DNA of 64,000 nucleotides from Georgenia sp. M64 (GTDB lineage Bacteria > Actinomycetota > Actinomycetes > Actinomycetales > Actinomycetaceae), in the NCBI RefSeq assembly GCF_038049925.1, contig NZ_CP145809.1, forward strand, positions 2,452,599 through 2,516,598, read 5' to 3'. Below are positions 9,401 through 17,074 of this stretch, piece by piece. A model generated the notes under the pieces. The model saw only the letters and a list, made by a program, of their open reading frames with translations. It did no database searches and was not told where the DNA came from. The stretch's first letter is position 1. Every line of letters begins with the position of its first letter. Made by a program: the position numbers and the translations under genes.

Positions 9401-10263
9401 ACGGTCGCGACGGCGGCGCCGCGCAGCTGCTCGGTCGGGTGGCGGACCGCCGCCGCCTGAGCATTGACCTGGATCGTCCCGGCCGGGGTGTGCCCGGACG
9501 CCCGGCCAGCCCGCTGGCGGATCTGCTGGACCGCCGGCGCGATCGCCTCCCGCGGCGACGGCGGTTCCGTCACCTCTGGCGCCGCCTCCGCCGCGGCTGC
9601 CTCCACCGCGGCCCCCTCCGCCGTGACCGCACCGGCTTCGGGGACGACCGGCGCGGCTCCGGCCATGGCCTGCGCTGCTCCGGCTCCTGCCGCCGCGGCC
9701 TCGGTCGCCGCTGCCGCCGGCTCCGCCGCCCCCGGCCCGCCGGCAAGCTCCGCCACCGTCCCTGCTCCGCCTGCCGGAGCGCCGGGTCCCGGTGCCGAGA
9801 CACCGGTCATCGCCGTCGTTGGGCCGGTCCCGGTGGTCACCGTCGGACCGGTCGCCGCCGTCCCGGGCACCCGGGCAGCGACCGGCACCGCCGCAACCGC
9901 GGGCGCACCCCGCACCGCCACAGCCGGCGCCGCCGCTCTCGCGACGACCGGAGCGGCACCCCGCGCCACGGCCGGAGCAGCCGCCCTCGCGGCCGCGGGA
10001 GCAGCGGCCCTCGCGGCCGCGGGAGCAGCGGCCCGCGCGGCCGCAGGAGCGGCAGCCCTCGCGGCCGCGGCCGCCGACACGCTGCCCGCCGCCCGGGCCA
10101 CCGGCCCGCCCTGGCCCAGCCCGAACGCCGCGCCGACCCCCCGGTTGCCCAGGCGCTGCTGCAGGTCGGCGGGCGTCACCGCGCCGGCCCGGCGGGTCGG
10201 CGCGGCGGGTCGGCGCGGCTCCGCACCGGTCCGGCGGGCGGGTGCCTGGCGGGTCTGGGCCAT
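6451..10263 (-). CDS. Large eCIS-associated effector with C-terminal deaminase-like toxin domain
   Basis: 1270 residues. In order: a basic N-terminus with LQQRLGNRG (34-42), like the LQRxxGNxAV motif common at the start of eCIS cargo proteins; an Ala/Pro/Arg-rich repetitive region (about 55-210); an acidic spacer; a long helical region (about 480-690); a hydrophobic amphipathic core (about 690-1020, e.g. AGITWIVGLLNPASAFFKACKA) like the shared core of large eCIS proteins; and a variable C-terminus. The last 60 residues hold HTEARAL (His1213, Glu1215) and CSSCKGKMNAAG (Cys1241, Cys1244), the zinc ligands and catalytic Glu of the cytidine deaminase fold, followed by AKISYEPGG. This predicts a nucleic-acid or nucleotide deaminase toxin. 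It follows the structural genes and precedes a candidate immunity gene. Target and secretion route are inferred. Confidence 0.85.
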   Translation of the reverse strand: MAQTRQAPARRTGAEPRRPAAPTRRAGAVTPADLQQRLGNRGVGAAFGLGQGGPVARAAGSVSAAAAARAAAPAAARAAAPAAARAAAPAAARAAAPAVARGAAPVVARAAAPAVAVRGAPAVAAVPVAARVPGTAATGPTVTTGTGPTTAMTGVSAPGPGAPAGGAGTVAELAGGPGAAEPAAAATEAAAAGAGAAQAMAGAAPVVPEAGAVTAEGAAVEAAAAEAAPEVTEPPSPREAIAPAVQQIRQRAGRASGHTPAGTIQVNAQAAAVRHPTEQLRGAAVATVQNLDEAGTETDTFQRESFRAALSAAIVAATSPTPTSEDQANRVISGGAQAASSSLQGQLGAQRDAAAGPLAAPAAAEVPPADVETPQPEVDLQVEQVGPSPAPVAAAPVVPAPLPPERLDYSEDRQATDSAMAESGVTQDQLERGNEPEFGQTLTARTEAEEHEAQVAATYRAGEAEVRGGAEQRAQGALAGGLAGMQEARTGVIGTVAGRQTGTMTRDEAERRRVTTTIEGIKNRTRTDVETLLTEMETEAARIFGEGLTAAEKAYRDTFEEEKGGVGTWLTTWGDDWEELIESSLATARSAYLWHVNEAIDLVADCVDAKLAAAKRRVTQGLAEVQVFVASLDVSLQAFGMETLAAVSNEFDEMTQSIDARKDALVESLTNQYKASYERMSAMEEELRAANKSLWQRVYDATIGLVKKILAFKDMLLSILAKAADVVSDIISDPIGFLGNLVAGVALGLENFIANIGTHLRKGLMDWLFGALGGAGITMPDSFDLKGIVSIVLQVLGLTYANFRARAVKIVGEPVVSALEQAAEVFKVIATEGIPGLWRFIQEKVADLKAMVLDAIWEFIQEKVIVAGITWIVGLLNPASAFFKACKAIYDIVMFFINRGSQIIDLVNAVIDSIGAIAKGSISVAATFVENALAKAIPVAIGFLASLLGLGDISTTIRNTIDKARAPVNDAIDWVINQAVKGGKAVLAILGGGPKPAAAADQAPPPADLDVTDHRAVASQAASDLRAGGEAEDYASLRSAKEEQARTIERRYTSLLEPGIGLTIAFAPAAEDRTDADLDFTVTIAPNNSVVEGAVPAPVADEAVAFKAGDPASVRLASGEEWKDAEFVETTEMSGTTLYTFRLTRFRAGTLLRLRPSDTDRYSKKEVVRRGPHTMQLSIIVGGQEVVATTLVSGDMTQEEYELGYPLNMLATHTEARALSTYDDYVRPGAHWVMTGHYLSCSSCKGKMNAAGRRGAKISYEPGGFSAGGS
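9974..10069. repeat. Four 24-bp tandem repeats encoding AAARAAAP-type units
   Basis: The GGAGC phase recurs exactly every 24 bases at 9974, 9998, 10022 and 10046, inside the effector gene. Each unit encodes eight residues of the Ala/Arg/Pro linker between the N-terminal LQxxxGNRG motif and the helical core. Looser copies continue to about 9900. Tandem arrays of this kind change length by slippage or recombination; an extended Ala/Pro linker would suit a protein threaded into a tube. Confidence 0.7.
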
Positions 10264-10272
10264 GGTCCGGCG

Positions 10273-11133
10273 CTACGAGCCCGCGGCCTTCCGGGCGGCA
10301 GGGCTCTTGCCCAGCCGGGAGACGGCGTCCTCGAGCGCCGCGACCTTCTCGGCCAGCTCGGCGGTGGCCCGGTCGGCCGCGCACATGGCCTCGACCGGCT
10401 TGACCCACCGCCGCCCCGCGTGGTCCGGCTCGCCGACGATGCCGCGGTTCTCGTCGAGCGTCACGGCGCCCAGGAGGATCCACTCCGCCTCGCAGCAGCA
10501 GCTCGGGCACGTGGTGAGCAACTCGCACCACCCGCGCCGCTCGGTCTCGTAGGACTGGTCGCCGTGGTCGTCGCACCGGCCGTCGTCGTCCTGCCGGTCC
10601 GCGGGCGTGCGGCGGCACACCGACAGGGCGTCGAGCTCCTCCGGGGTGAACGCCCGGACCAGCGTGTGCTCGCGAACCCGCCCGCACTCGTGCGCGTCGT
10701 CGTCGCGGCACCGTCCGCACCCGTTCCCGTCGTCGCTCCGGTGTGACGTCTCGTCCGACGTCGTCCGGCGCACGGCGATGAGCACCGTCGGCGGCGGTGG
10801 CTCGCAGGCACAGGGGTCGGGCGTCAGGTCGAGCTCGACGGGTGCGCACAGCTCGATCGGGTACCCCTCGCAGTCGATCGCCAGGCCCCGGTCCACGCAG
10901 AGCACCCAGGCGGGCTCGCCCTTGACGGTGCGCCGCACCCGAAGCCCGAAGCCGCAGACGACGCCGCACCCGAGGTACGCCCGCAGCACGCTCTGCAGCA
11001 GGGACACGGGGTAGCGAGCGGCGGTGTCGAGGTCGTCGGCGCTGACGAGCATGCCGTCGTGGAACGACACGCTCTCGATCCCGCTCGGCCGCGCCTTCCG
11101 GGGGAGCTGGACGCTGCACTCCTTGGTCTTCAT
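10273..11133 (-). CDS. eCIS-associated Cys-rich protein, paralogue of the next gene upstream
   Basis: 286 residues, no named family recognised. The N-terminal 100 residues (FHDGMLVSADDLDTAARYP, then a helix, GCGVVCGFGLRV and LCVDRGLAIDCEGYPIEL) match the layout of the neighbouring 570-residue protein (FTPRQMLTAEQLNAGLADE..GYGVVLGFALSV..ALDRHGRMLL), so the two are paralogues. An Asp/Cys/His-rich insert follows (residues about 125-205: CGRCRDDDAHECG) and then CELLTTCPSCCCEAEW, suggesting bound metal or disulfides. The C-terminus is a short coiled coil (ATAELAEKVAALEDAVSRLG). AAGGAG precedes the ATG by 7 bases. It sits between baseplate genes and the effector, so it may be an effector adaptor, baseplate accessory or structural decoration. 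Confidence 0.75.
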   Translation of the reverse strand: MKTKECSVQLPRKARPSGIESVSFHDGMLVSADDLDTAARYPVSLLQSVLRAYLGCGVVCGFGLRVRRTVKGEPAWVLCVDRGLAIDCEGYPIELCAPVELDLTPDPCACEPPPPTVLIAVRRTTSDETSHRSDDGNGCGRCRDDDAHECGRVREHTLVRAFTPEELDALSVCRRTPADRQDDDGRCDDHGDQSYETERRGWCELLTTCPSCCCEAEWILLGAVTLDENRGIVGEPDHAGRRWVKPVEAMCAADRATAELAEKVAALEDAVSRLGKSPAARKAAGS

Positions 11134-11206
11134 CTTCTCGCTCCTTGGTCTCGCGCCGCCGTGCGGTCAGGTCCACGTCTGGTGGTGCCGGGTGCCACGT
11201 GGCCGG

Positions 11207-12919
11207 TCATGTCGCGCCCCCGGTGTCCGCCTCGTCCGGGCTGTAGCCGCCCTTCCGGCGGGTCCGCCGTTCCACCTGGAAGGCGGTGACGAGGTCGTCG
11301 CCGGGCCGGGACTGGCACCGGACGCCGCACTTCAGGCCCGGTGGGCGGGCGTCGAGCATCCGGCCGCAGCGGTCGCGCAGGAGCTGGCCGCGGACGGTGA
11401 TCTCGATCCGGGCGCCGGCGAAGAGGTTCGAGCGCCGGCCCGTCACCTCGGCGCCGAGCCACTCGTCGTCCAGCACGAGCCTGGCTCCCCAGGCGCCGTC
11501 GCCGTGGTCACCGTGCTCGGCATCTCCGTCCTTGTCGGCCCGGCCGAGCGGCGTCACCTCGGCCAGCGGGACGCGGTAGCTCAGCCAGCTGGCGTCGTCC
11601 TGCTGGTAGAAGGCGGTGACGAAGACGCTCGCCTCGTGGAGGGTGCGCGGGTCGAGCGGTCTGGTGAACCAGACCTCGAGCCCGCCCGACGTCAGCCGCT
11701 CCTCGAACGCCCGCCAGGGCACCGGCGTCGACCAGCCGCCGTCGAGCCAGTCCTGCCAGGAGACCGACCGCACCCGCGGCAGGTCGGCGTCGCAGCAGCT
11801 GGTCAGCTCGTACAGCAGCGGGTTGCGGTAGACAAACGGGCGGACGCTGACCGTGTCGGGCTCGGTTCTGGGGCAGAAGCCGTACCGCGGGTCGCAGGGG
11901 TCGGGTCGCGGCCCGGGGTGCGCGTCGTGGTCCCACCGGTCGGACTTGTCGGGACGCTGCTCGGGTTCGTCGAGGTGCTTCTCAGGATGCTTGGGGTCAT
12001 CCCGGTCCTTCTCGGGGTACTTCTCCCCCAGCGCCTCGGCGGGCCTGTCCGGGTAGCGCTGGTCGCTCTTCGGCGGCTCCTTCTGCTCCTGCTTCTGCGG
12101 GTACTTCTCGTTCTCCTTGGCCGGGTCCTTACCCTCGGGGTACGGGTCCTTCCCGTCGTCCTTGCCGTCATCCTTGCCGTCGTCCTGGGGGTACTGGTCC
12201 GGGTCCTTCCCGTCCGTCCCGGGATGCTGGTCGCGGTCGTCCTTGGCGGCGAGGTCGCAGATCCGGACGCACGCCAGCGGGACGCAGACCTCCGGGTCGG
12301 CGTCGTACTCCCACTCGTCGTCACCGGTCGGGCGCATCGGCCCCGGCTCCCGGAGAAGCCACTCGACGTCGGGACTCTCCGGATCGCCCGGCAGGCCGCC
12401 GGTGCGGACACCGAGGTACTCGTCGTGGCTGAGGCACCGGTCGTGCGGGTGGTCCGGGCAGTCCCGGTCGACCCCCAGGCAGCCACGGTGCAGGGAGAAG
12501 ACGACACCGTCGTGCGCCCAGTGCGGGTCGTCACCCCGGCAGTCCTCCTCCTGGGGGGCGCGGCGCGCGTAGTGCGCGCACAGCGTGTACCAGCCGGGCC
12601 CGCGCGGCGGCGGGCCGACGAGGTCGGCGATGCCGAGCCGCCCGCCCTCCCACAGGAGCATCCGGCCGTGCCGGTCCAGCGCCAGACCGCCGCTGAGCTC
12701 GAGGCAGCCGCGGCGCAGGTCCAGGGCACCGTCGTCGTCCACCGACAGGGCGAAGCCCAGGACGACGCCGTAGCCGTGGACGGCGCGGCTGAGCAGCTGC
12801 TGGCGCATGAGCTCGTCGGCGAGGCCGGCGTTGAGCTGCTCCGCGGTGAGCATCTGCCGGGGGGTGAAGCTCGGCCGGCGGGACCAGGCGCCCCGCTCGG
12901 GACCGCTCCTGTTCTTCAT
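11207..12919 (-). CDS. eCIS-associated protein with repetitive Lys/Asp/Pro-rich linker
   Basis: 570 residues; start chosen at the ATG at 12919 because AGGAG lies 6 bases upstream. Residues about 15-110 form a module shared with the following gene (QMLTAEQLNAG, GYGVVLGFALSVDDDGALDLRRGC, GGLALDRHGRMLLWEGG). A Cys/His-rich stretch follows (about 130-180: CAHYARR, CLGVDRDCPDHPHDRC). Residues about 235-340 are a low-complexity linker with repeated DDGK, KDP and KYP words. The C-terminal third (from about 360) contains beta-rich sequence (GGLEVWFTRPLDPRTLHEASVFVTAFYQ), a small CxxxCGVRC-like patch, and a basic end. No known family. Operon position and modular build suggest a baseplate accessory or cargo-loading protein. 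Confidence 0.75.
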   Translation of the reverse strand: MKNRSGPERGAWSRRPSFTPRQMLTAEQLNAGLADELMRQQLLSRAVHGYGVVLGFALSVDDDGALDLRRGCLELSGGLALDRHGRMLLWEGGRLGIADLVGPPPRGPGWYTLCAHYARRAPQEEDCRGDDPHWAHDGVVFSLHRGCLGVDRDCPDHPHDRCLSHDEYLGVRTGGLPGDPESPDVEWLLREPGPMRPTGDDEWEYDADPEVCVPLACVRICDLAAKDDRDQHPGTDGKDPDQYPQDDGKDDGKDDGKDPYPEGKDPAKENEKYPQKQEQKEPPKSDQRYPDRPAEALGEKYPEKDRDDPKHPEKHLDEPEQRPDKSDRWDHDAHPGPRPDPCDPRYGFCPRTEPDTVSVRPFVYRNPLLYELTSCCDADLPRVRSVSWQDWLDGGWSTPVPWRAFEERLTSGGLEVWFTRPLDPRTLHEASVFVTAFYQQDDASWLSYRVPLAEVTPLGRADKDGDAEHGDHGDGAWGARLVLDDEWLGAEVTGRRSNLFAGARIEITVRGQLLRDRCGRMLDARPPGLKCGVRCQSRPGDDLVTAFQVERRTRRKGGYSPDEADTGGAT

Positions 12920-12932
12920 AGGTCGCTCCTTC

Positions 12933-15152
12933 TCACTGCAATCGCGGTCCTGGGCCAGGTCGGGCGGCGTGGTCGAGCACGATCGGTGCGCCGGCCGTGG
13001 CGGGGAGGGGCCAGCGGCCCAGTCGGGTCGTCGCCCCGAGGTGGTCGGCGCCGGCGAGCCGGGAGTCGTCGGAATCGGCGACGACGGCGCCGTCGGTGCG
13101 GTCGCCGGGCCCGCCCGCCAGGCGCAGGCCCCCGCCGAGCCGCCTCCCACCGGCCGCGCCGGTCCACCGGACCTCGACGCGGCAGTGCGCGGGCACGAAG
13201 ACGTCCAGGAGCCGGCCGAGGAGGGGCTCGAGCTCGGAACGCTCCGGCCCGACGGCGAGCGTGATCGTCACCGTCCGGGCCCGATAAGCGAGCATCGCCA
13301 CCGGGTCGGCGCAGGTCGGACCGAGCCGGGCGGTGCCCAGCACCAGCGCGCCGGCGCGCGGCGGGCGCGGCAGCTGTCCGAGCGCCACGGTGTCCGCGCC
13401 CAGCCGGGCGGGCTCCGCCCCGACCGACGGCGCCGCGTGCACACCGAGGAACCAGCCGGCGGGCTCGTCGGCCGAGTCCTCGACGCTCGCCCGGCCGCCG
13501 GTGACGAGGTCGAGGACCAGCTCCAGACCCGTGCGGGTGCCCCGCAGGTCGAGGATCTCGGCGGCGCGGACGAGGAGGCCCCGCCGCACGTGCGCGGGGA
13601 GCTCGCCGAGCGGCGGGAAGCCCAGCCAGCCGAGGAGGTAGTCGCTCCAGCCGTCGTCCGCGGTCACCGGGTCGAGCCGGGCCGGGAGCGCGTCGAGGGT
13701 CTCGTCGATGCCGTCGAGGAGCACCTCGTAGGGCGCGAGCAGGCGACGGAGCTCGTCGGCGCCGCGCGGGTCCTCCCGGTAGATCGCCGGGAGGTGGTCG
13801 AGGTAGGACGTGCCGGGGTAGCGCACGCGCAACCGGGCCAGCTCGGGCGCCGGGCCGCCGGCGGGCACGGCCAGCTCGAGGCGCAGCCAGAGCGTGGTCC
13901 CGTCCGCGCCGTCGAGGAGGTCCACGAGCCGTTCCGGCGAGTCGGTGCTGCCGCGGTAGGTGGCTCCCCGCCGCCAGGTGAGCCGCTGCTCATCGACAAC
14001 GCCGGCTCGGGACCGTCCGTCGAGCAGCGACGCCGCGAGTGACGGGTCGCCGGTCGCCCAGCTGATCTCCAGGGTCGTCCCGGCGGGCAGGACGACGTCG
14101 ACCTCGGCCCGGTCCCACGGCGCGACCGGCCCCAGCGGGGAGACCAGGGCGGGGGTGATGAACGTGGCCCGGCGTGGCTCCGTCGCGGGCGCCGCGACGA
14201 TGTGCGCGAGGCCGCCGCTGCCACCGAGAACGAGGGTCGTCCCCTCCACGGCGAGCGAGGTCAGGCGGCCGAGGCCCCGCGGGAGGGTGAGGACCTGGTG
14301 GTCCTCGACGTCGCCGGTGCGGGGGTCGAGCGACTGGTACACCACACCGGCCGAACGGTCGTCGGCGACGGTGAGCAGGTGCACCACCGTGTCGGCTGCG
14401 AGCAGCGTGCGGCCACGTCGGTGCACGGGGTCCAGCGGGATGCGCGTCACGGCCGCCGTCGAGGTGTCGACGACGAGCAGCTCGGTCGAGGCGTCGGGGT
14501 CCACGACGGCGATCCAGGCCCCGGTCGCGCCTGCCGCCACCGACAGCTCGGCTCGGTCACCGACAGCCGGATCCGACGTGTCCGCGCCTGCGTCCGCGGC
14601 CGGGCCCGAGTCAGGGCCGTCCGTCCGGTCCAGCGCGATGGTGTCGCGACAGGTGCGGCCCCAGCAGTCGACGTGCCGCAGCCGCCGGCCCGCTCGGCCG
14701 AGCTCCACGACCCACACGCCGTCTGCGCCGTCACCGGTCACGTCGCTGACCCGCCAGCCGGTCGGGACCGCGGCAGGGGTGAGGCGCTGGAGCGTCCGGG
14801 CGTCGTGACGCTCGAGGTCGTCCCCGGCGAGCACCCACAGCAGCGACCGGCCGACGACGAGGCGCCGCGCCGGCGCAGGACCCTCCAGGACCCCGAGCTC
14901 GGCGACGGCCTGCTCCTCCGCCAGCAGGCGCGCGAGCTCGCGGGACCGCGGCCGCAGCCAGGTCAGCCCGGCACACCCGCCGGCCGCGGCCAGGGCGCCG
15001 CCGTCGGCGCTCCCCGTTCCGCCGACAGGGCGCACCGTCAGAACGTCCGGGACGACCAGCCGGTCACCCCGCACCTGCAGGCCGCGGCGGACGCCGGCCC
15101 GCCAGTGGGCTGCCGTGCGGAAGTCGTAGACGCGCTCCTCGACCGAGGGCAT
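12933..15152 (-). CDS. eCIS phage tail protein I-like baseplate protein (TIGR02242-like)
   Basis: 739 residues. The N-terminal two thirds is beta-rich with repeating GDxVV- and DVTGDGADGVWVVELG-type strands suggesting a beta-propeller. From about residue 450 the tail protein I signature appears: YLDHLPAIYREDPRGADELRR, LLDGIDETLDALPARLDP, WSDYLLGWLGFPPL and a RGTRTGLELVLDLVTG helix. In contractile phages and eCIS, tail protein I proteins belong to the baseplate wedge. The ATG at 15152 overlaps the previous stop in TGATG with GGAGG 8 bases upstream, so translation is coupled. The N-terminal propeller is unusual for this family and could be a surface decoration or binding domain. Confidence 0.85.
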   Translation of the reverse strand: MPSVEERVYDFRTAAHWRAGVRRGLQVRGDRLVVPDVLTVRPVGGTGSADGGALAAAGGCAGLTWLRPRSRELARLLAEEQAVAELGVLEGPAPARRLVVGRSLLWVLAGDDLERHDARTLQRLTPAAVPTGWRVSDVTGDGADGVWVVELGRAGRRLRHVDCWGRTCRDTIALDRTDGPDSGPAADAGADTSDPAVGDRAELSVAAGATGAWIAVVDPDASTELLVVDTSTAAVTRIPLDPVHRRGRTLLAADTVVHLLTVADDRSAGVVYQSLDPRTGDVEDHQVLTLPRGLGRLTSLAVEGTTLVLGGSGGLAHIVAAPATEPRRATFITPALVSPLGPVAPWDRAEVDVVLPAGTTLEISWATGDPSLAASLLDGRSRAGVVDEQRLTWRRGATYRGSTDSPERLVDLLDGADGTTLWLRLELAVPAGGPAPELARLRVRYPGTSYLDHLPAIYREDPRGADELRRLLAPYEVLLDGIDETLDALPARLDPVTADDGWSDYLLGWLGFPPLGELPAHVRRGLLVRAAEILDLRGTRTGLELVLDLVTGGRASVEDSADEPAGWFLGVHAAPSVGAEPARLGADTVALGQLPRPPRAGALVLGTARLGPTCADPVAMLAYRARTVTITLAVGPERSELEPLLGRLLDVFVPAHCRVEVRWTGAAGGRRLGGGLRLAGGPGDRTDGAVVADSDDSRLAGADHLGATTRLGRWPLPATAGAPIVLDHAARPGPGPRLQ

Positions 15153-17074
15153 CAGTCCCACCTCCGCCAGCTCGGCTCGGCGCCCGGGGCGCCGCCGTCG
15201 ACGACGACCTCCACGTCACCCGCGACGACGACGCCGTCACGGGGCACCGTGAGCCCAGACGACTCGTCGTCGGCGGTCGCCGAGGAACCTGCCGACCCGT
15301 CCGCCGCGAGCCGGACGTCGGGGACGGTCCCGACACCCTCGACGCTCGCGACGATGGCCACGACGTCGGTGACGGTGAGGTCACGTCCCAACGGCCAGGG
15401 CTCCGCAGATCGCCGCACGGCGGTGAGCCGGTCGCGCAGCGCCGCCTCGACCGCGGCCGCGACGTCACTCGGGACGGCCCACGCCTGGGTCGTGACGCGC
15501 ACCGCCACGTCGACGACGACGACCGCCGGCCCCTGGACCACGAGCCGCTCGCCGAGCACCCGTCCGCCGCCGAGCTGCGCGGCGACCTCACGCAGGTACG
15601 CCCGCGGCACCTCGGCCGAGCCACCGGGTCCGACGTCGAACCCGGCCGGGGCCACGACGAGGGTCCGGACGCCGTCGACGGAGCGGCCGGGGAGCCGGCG
15701 GTCGAACCGCGGCAGCACCTCCGCCCGGCCGACCGCCATGCCGGGCAGGGCGTAGGCGGCGGCCGCGAGGTCGTCGTCGGTGAGCAGCACCGCCCGGCTG
15801 GTGGCCGCGGCCCGGGCGTGCGCGAGGAGCTCCGTGGCGGTCGTCGCGTCCCGGCCGCCCGCGAGCGCGTGGCGGTTGGCGCCGTACGGGACCGGGCCGA
15901 GGACCGGGACGCCCCAGGTCAGACCGGGCCGGAGGTTCCCGCCGGAGCCCGCGGTGCGCAGCAGGTCGCCGTGGGCGATCGCCGCGCCGGCCGGTGGGCG
16001 GCGGCCGTTGACGCCGTTGCCGAAGACGACGGCGTCCGGCGTGACGGCGTAGTGCCGGTCGTCCGGGCCGGAGGTGGCCAGGTCGTGCTCGGTCCAGGGC
16101 TCGTCGCCCACCTCGATAGCCAGGCGGGGACCGCCGGACGCCGGAACCAGGTCGGCGGTCGAGAGCTCGACCGTCTGGTCCGGCAGGCCGGTGCCGACCG
16201 CCAGCGCCGCACGGGCGACGCGCTCGAGCTGGACCACCGGCAGGGCGTTGACGGCGACGGCGCGCACCTGCGGGGGGACGGGGAAGAAGCCGCGGTCCAG
16301 CCGGAGGCGGACCTCGGCGGTGCCCGGCCGTGCTGGCGGGACGGTGAGGACGACGACGCCGGTCCTCGCCAGCCCCGCGGTGCCGTCGTGCTCGACCGGC
16401 AGGTGCTCCCACCCGTCGTCGGCGGCCCGATACTCCCAGACCGCCGGGCCCCAGGAGGTCTCCGGCGACGGCGGGGGTCCGGGCGGCGCGGCGACCTCGA
16501 GTCCGAGCGCGACCGGGGCGGTCGTCCCGGCCATGCCGGGGGCCTCGTCGAACCGCAGCGTCAACGCGGTGGCCGTCTCGGTGTGGGTGGCGGTGCCCGG
16601 GCCGGCGCCGTCGACCGTCCACGTCAGGCCGTCGGGCGCCGGCGCGGGCACGGCCGCTCCACCGACCGTGAGGTCGACCCCCACCAGCGCGGCGGGCGTG
16701 AGGTAGACCTGCCGGTCGCTGACGACGCGCAGCGCCGGGTGCGCCTCGCACCGGACCTCGGTGCCCTCCCGGAGGAGCCGGCCCTCGGCCACGCCCTGGG
16801 CCGGCCAGACGATCCCGCGCGCCGGGGCCGGACCCTCCGCCCGGCGGCCCAGCAGCGCGGCGAACGCCCGCAGGTGCCGGCCGCCGACGTGCCCGGCGCG
16901 GTAGACCTGCTGGTCCACGATCCAGGCGAGGAGGTCGACGAGCGTCATCCCGGGGTTGTGGACGTTGTGGTCGGTCCAGTCGGGGGCGTACCGGGGGATC
17001 TCCCCGCGGGCAAGGTCGACGAGCTGGTCGAACTCGATCGTGTCCAGCGAGGTGACGAACTCGCTCGGGATCAC
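15152..17074 (-). CDS. eCIS baseplate J-like protein (Afp12/Pvc12 type)
   Basis: 640 residues, a baseplate wedge component of the contractile system. The start GTG at 17074 overlaps the preceding stop in GTGA. The N-terminus IPSEFVTSLDTIEFDQLVDLARGEIPRYAPDWTDHNVHNPGMTLVDLLAWIVDQQVYRAGHV is characteristic of the putative baseplate assembly family of eCIS loci (W-T-D-x-N-x-x-D/N-P-G-x-T-L-x-x-L-x-A). The C-terminal half has the gpJ-type repeats: FGNGVNGRRPPAGA, TAGSGGNLRPGLTW, an ATTATELLAHARAAATSRAVLLTDDDLAAAAYALPGM segment and a VTVTDVVAIVASVEGVG-like end. It forms the wedge with the 1680-residue protein made just before it. Confidence 0.9.
   Translation of the reverse strand: MIPSEFVTSLDTIEFDQLVDLARGEIPRYAPDWTDHNVHNPGMTLVDLLAWIVDQQVYRAGHVGGRHLRAFAALLGRRAEGPAPARGIVWPAQGVAEGRLLREGTEVRCEAHPALRVVSDRQVYLTPAALVGVDLTVGGAAVPAPAPDGLTWTVDGAGPGTATHTETATALTLRFDEAPGMAGTTAPVALGLEVAAPPGPPPSPETSWGPAVWEYRAADDGWEHLPVEHDGTAGLARTGVVVLTVPPARPGTAEVRLRLDRGFFPVPPQVRAVAVNALPVVQLERVARAALAVGTGLPDQTVELSTADLVPASGGPRLAIEVGDEPWTEHDLATSGPDDRHYAVTPDAVVFGNGVNGRRPPAGAAIAHGDLLRTAGSGGNLRPGLTWGVPVLGPVPYGANRHALAGGRDATTATELLAHARAAATSRAVLLTDDDLAAAAYALPGMAVGRAEVLPRFDRRLPGRSVDGVRTLVVAPAGFDVGPGGSAEVPRAYLREVAAQLGGGRVLGERLVVQGPAVVVVDVAVRVTTQAWAVPSDVAAAVEAALRDRLTAVRRSAEPWPLGRDLTVTDVVAIVASVEGVGTVPDVRLAADGSAGSSATADDESSGLTVPRDGVVVAGDVEVVVDGGAPGAEPSWRRWD

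Noticed and set aside
9974-10069. CRISPR or satellite array at the 24-bp repeats
   Set aside because: The units are contiguous, a multiple of three, and lie inside a coding region as an Ala-rich linker.
7193-11176. A 1327-codon minus-strand frame spanning two genes
   Set aside because: It lies out of frame with both the effector and the Cys-rich protein and encodes Arg/Gly-rich nonsense; high G+C content removes stops.
12100-12250. CRISPR-like array in the repeated GTCGTCCTTGCC-type units
   Set aside because: The repeats are short, in frame, imperfect and without spacers; they encode the DDGK linker of a protein.
11024-13264. A 746-codon plus-strand frame
   Set aside because: Opposite strand of two eCIS genes with ribosome sites and a shared module; the product is Leu/Val/Arg-rich without recognisable domains.
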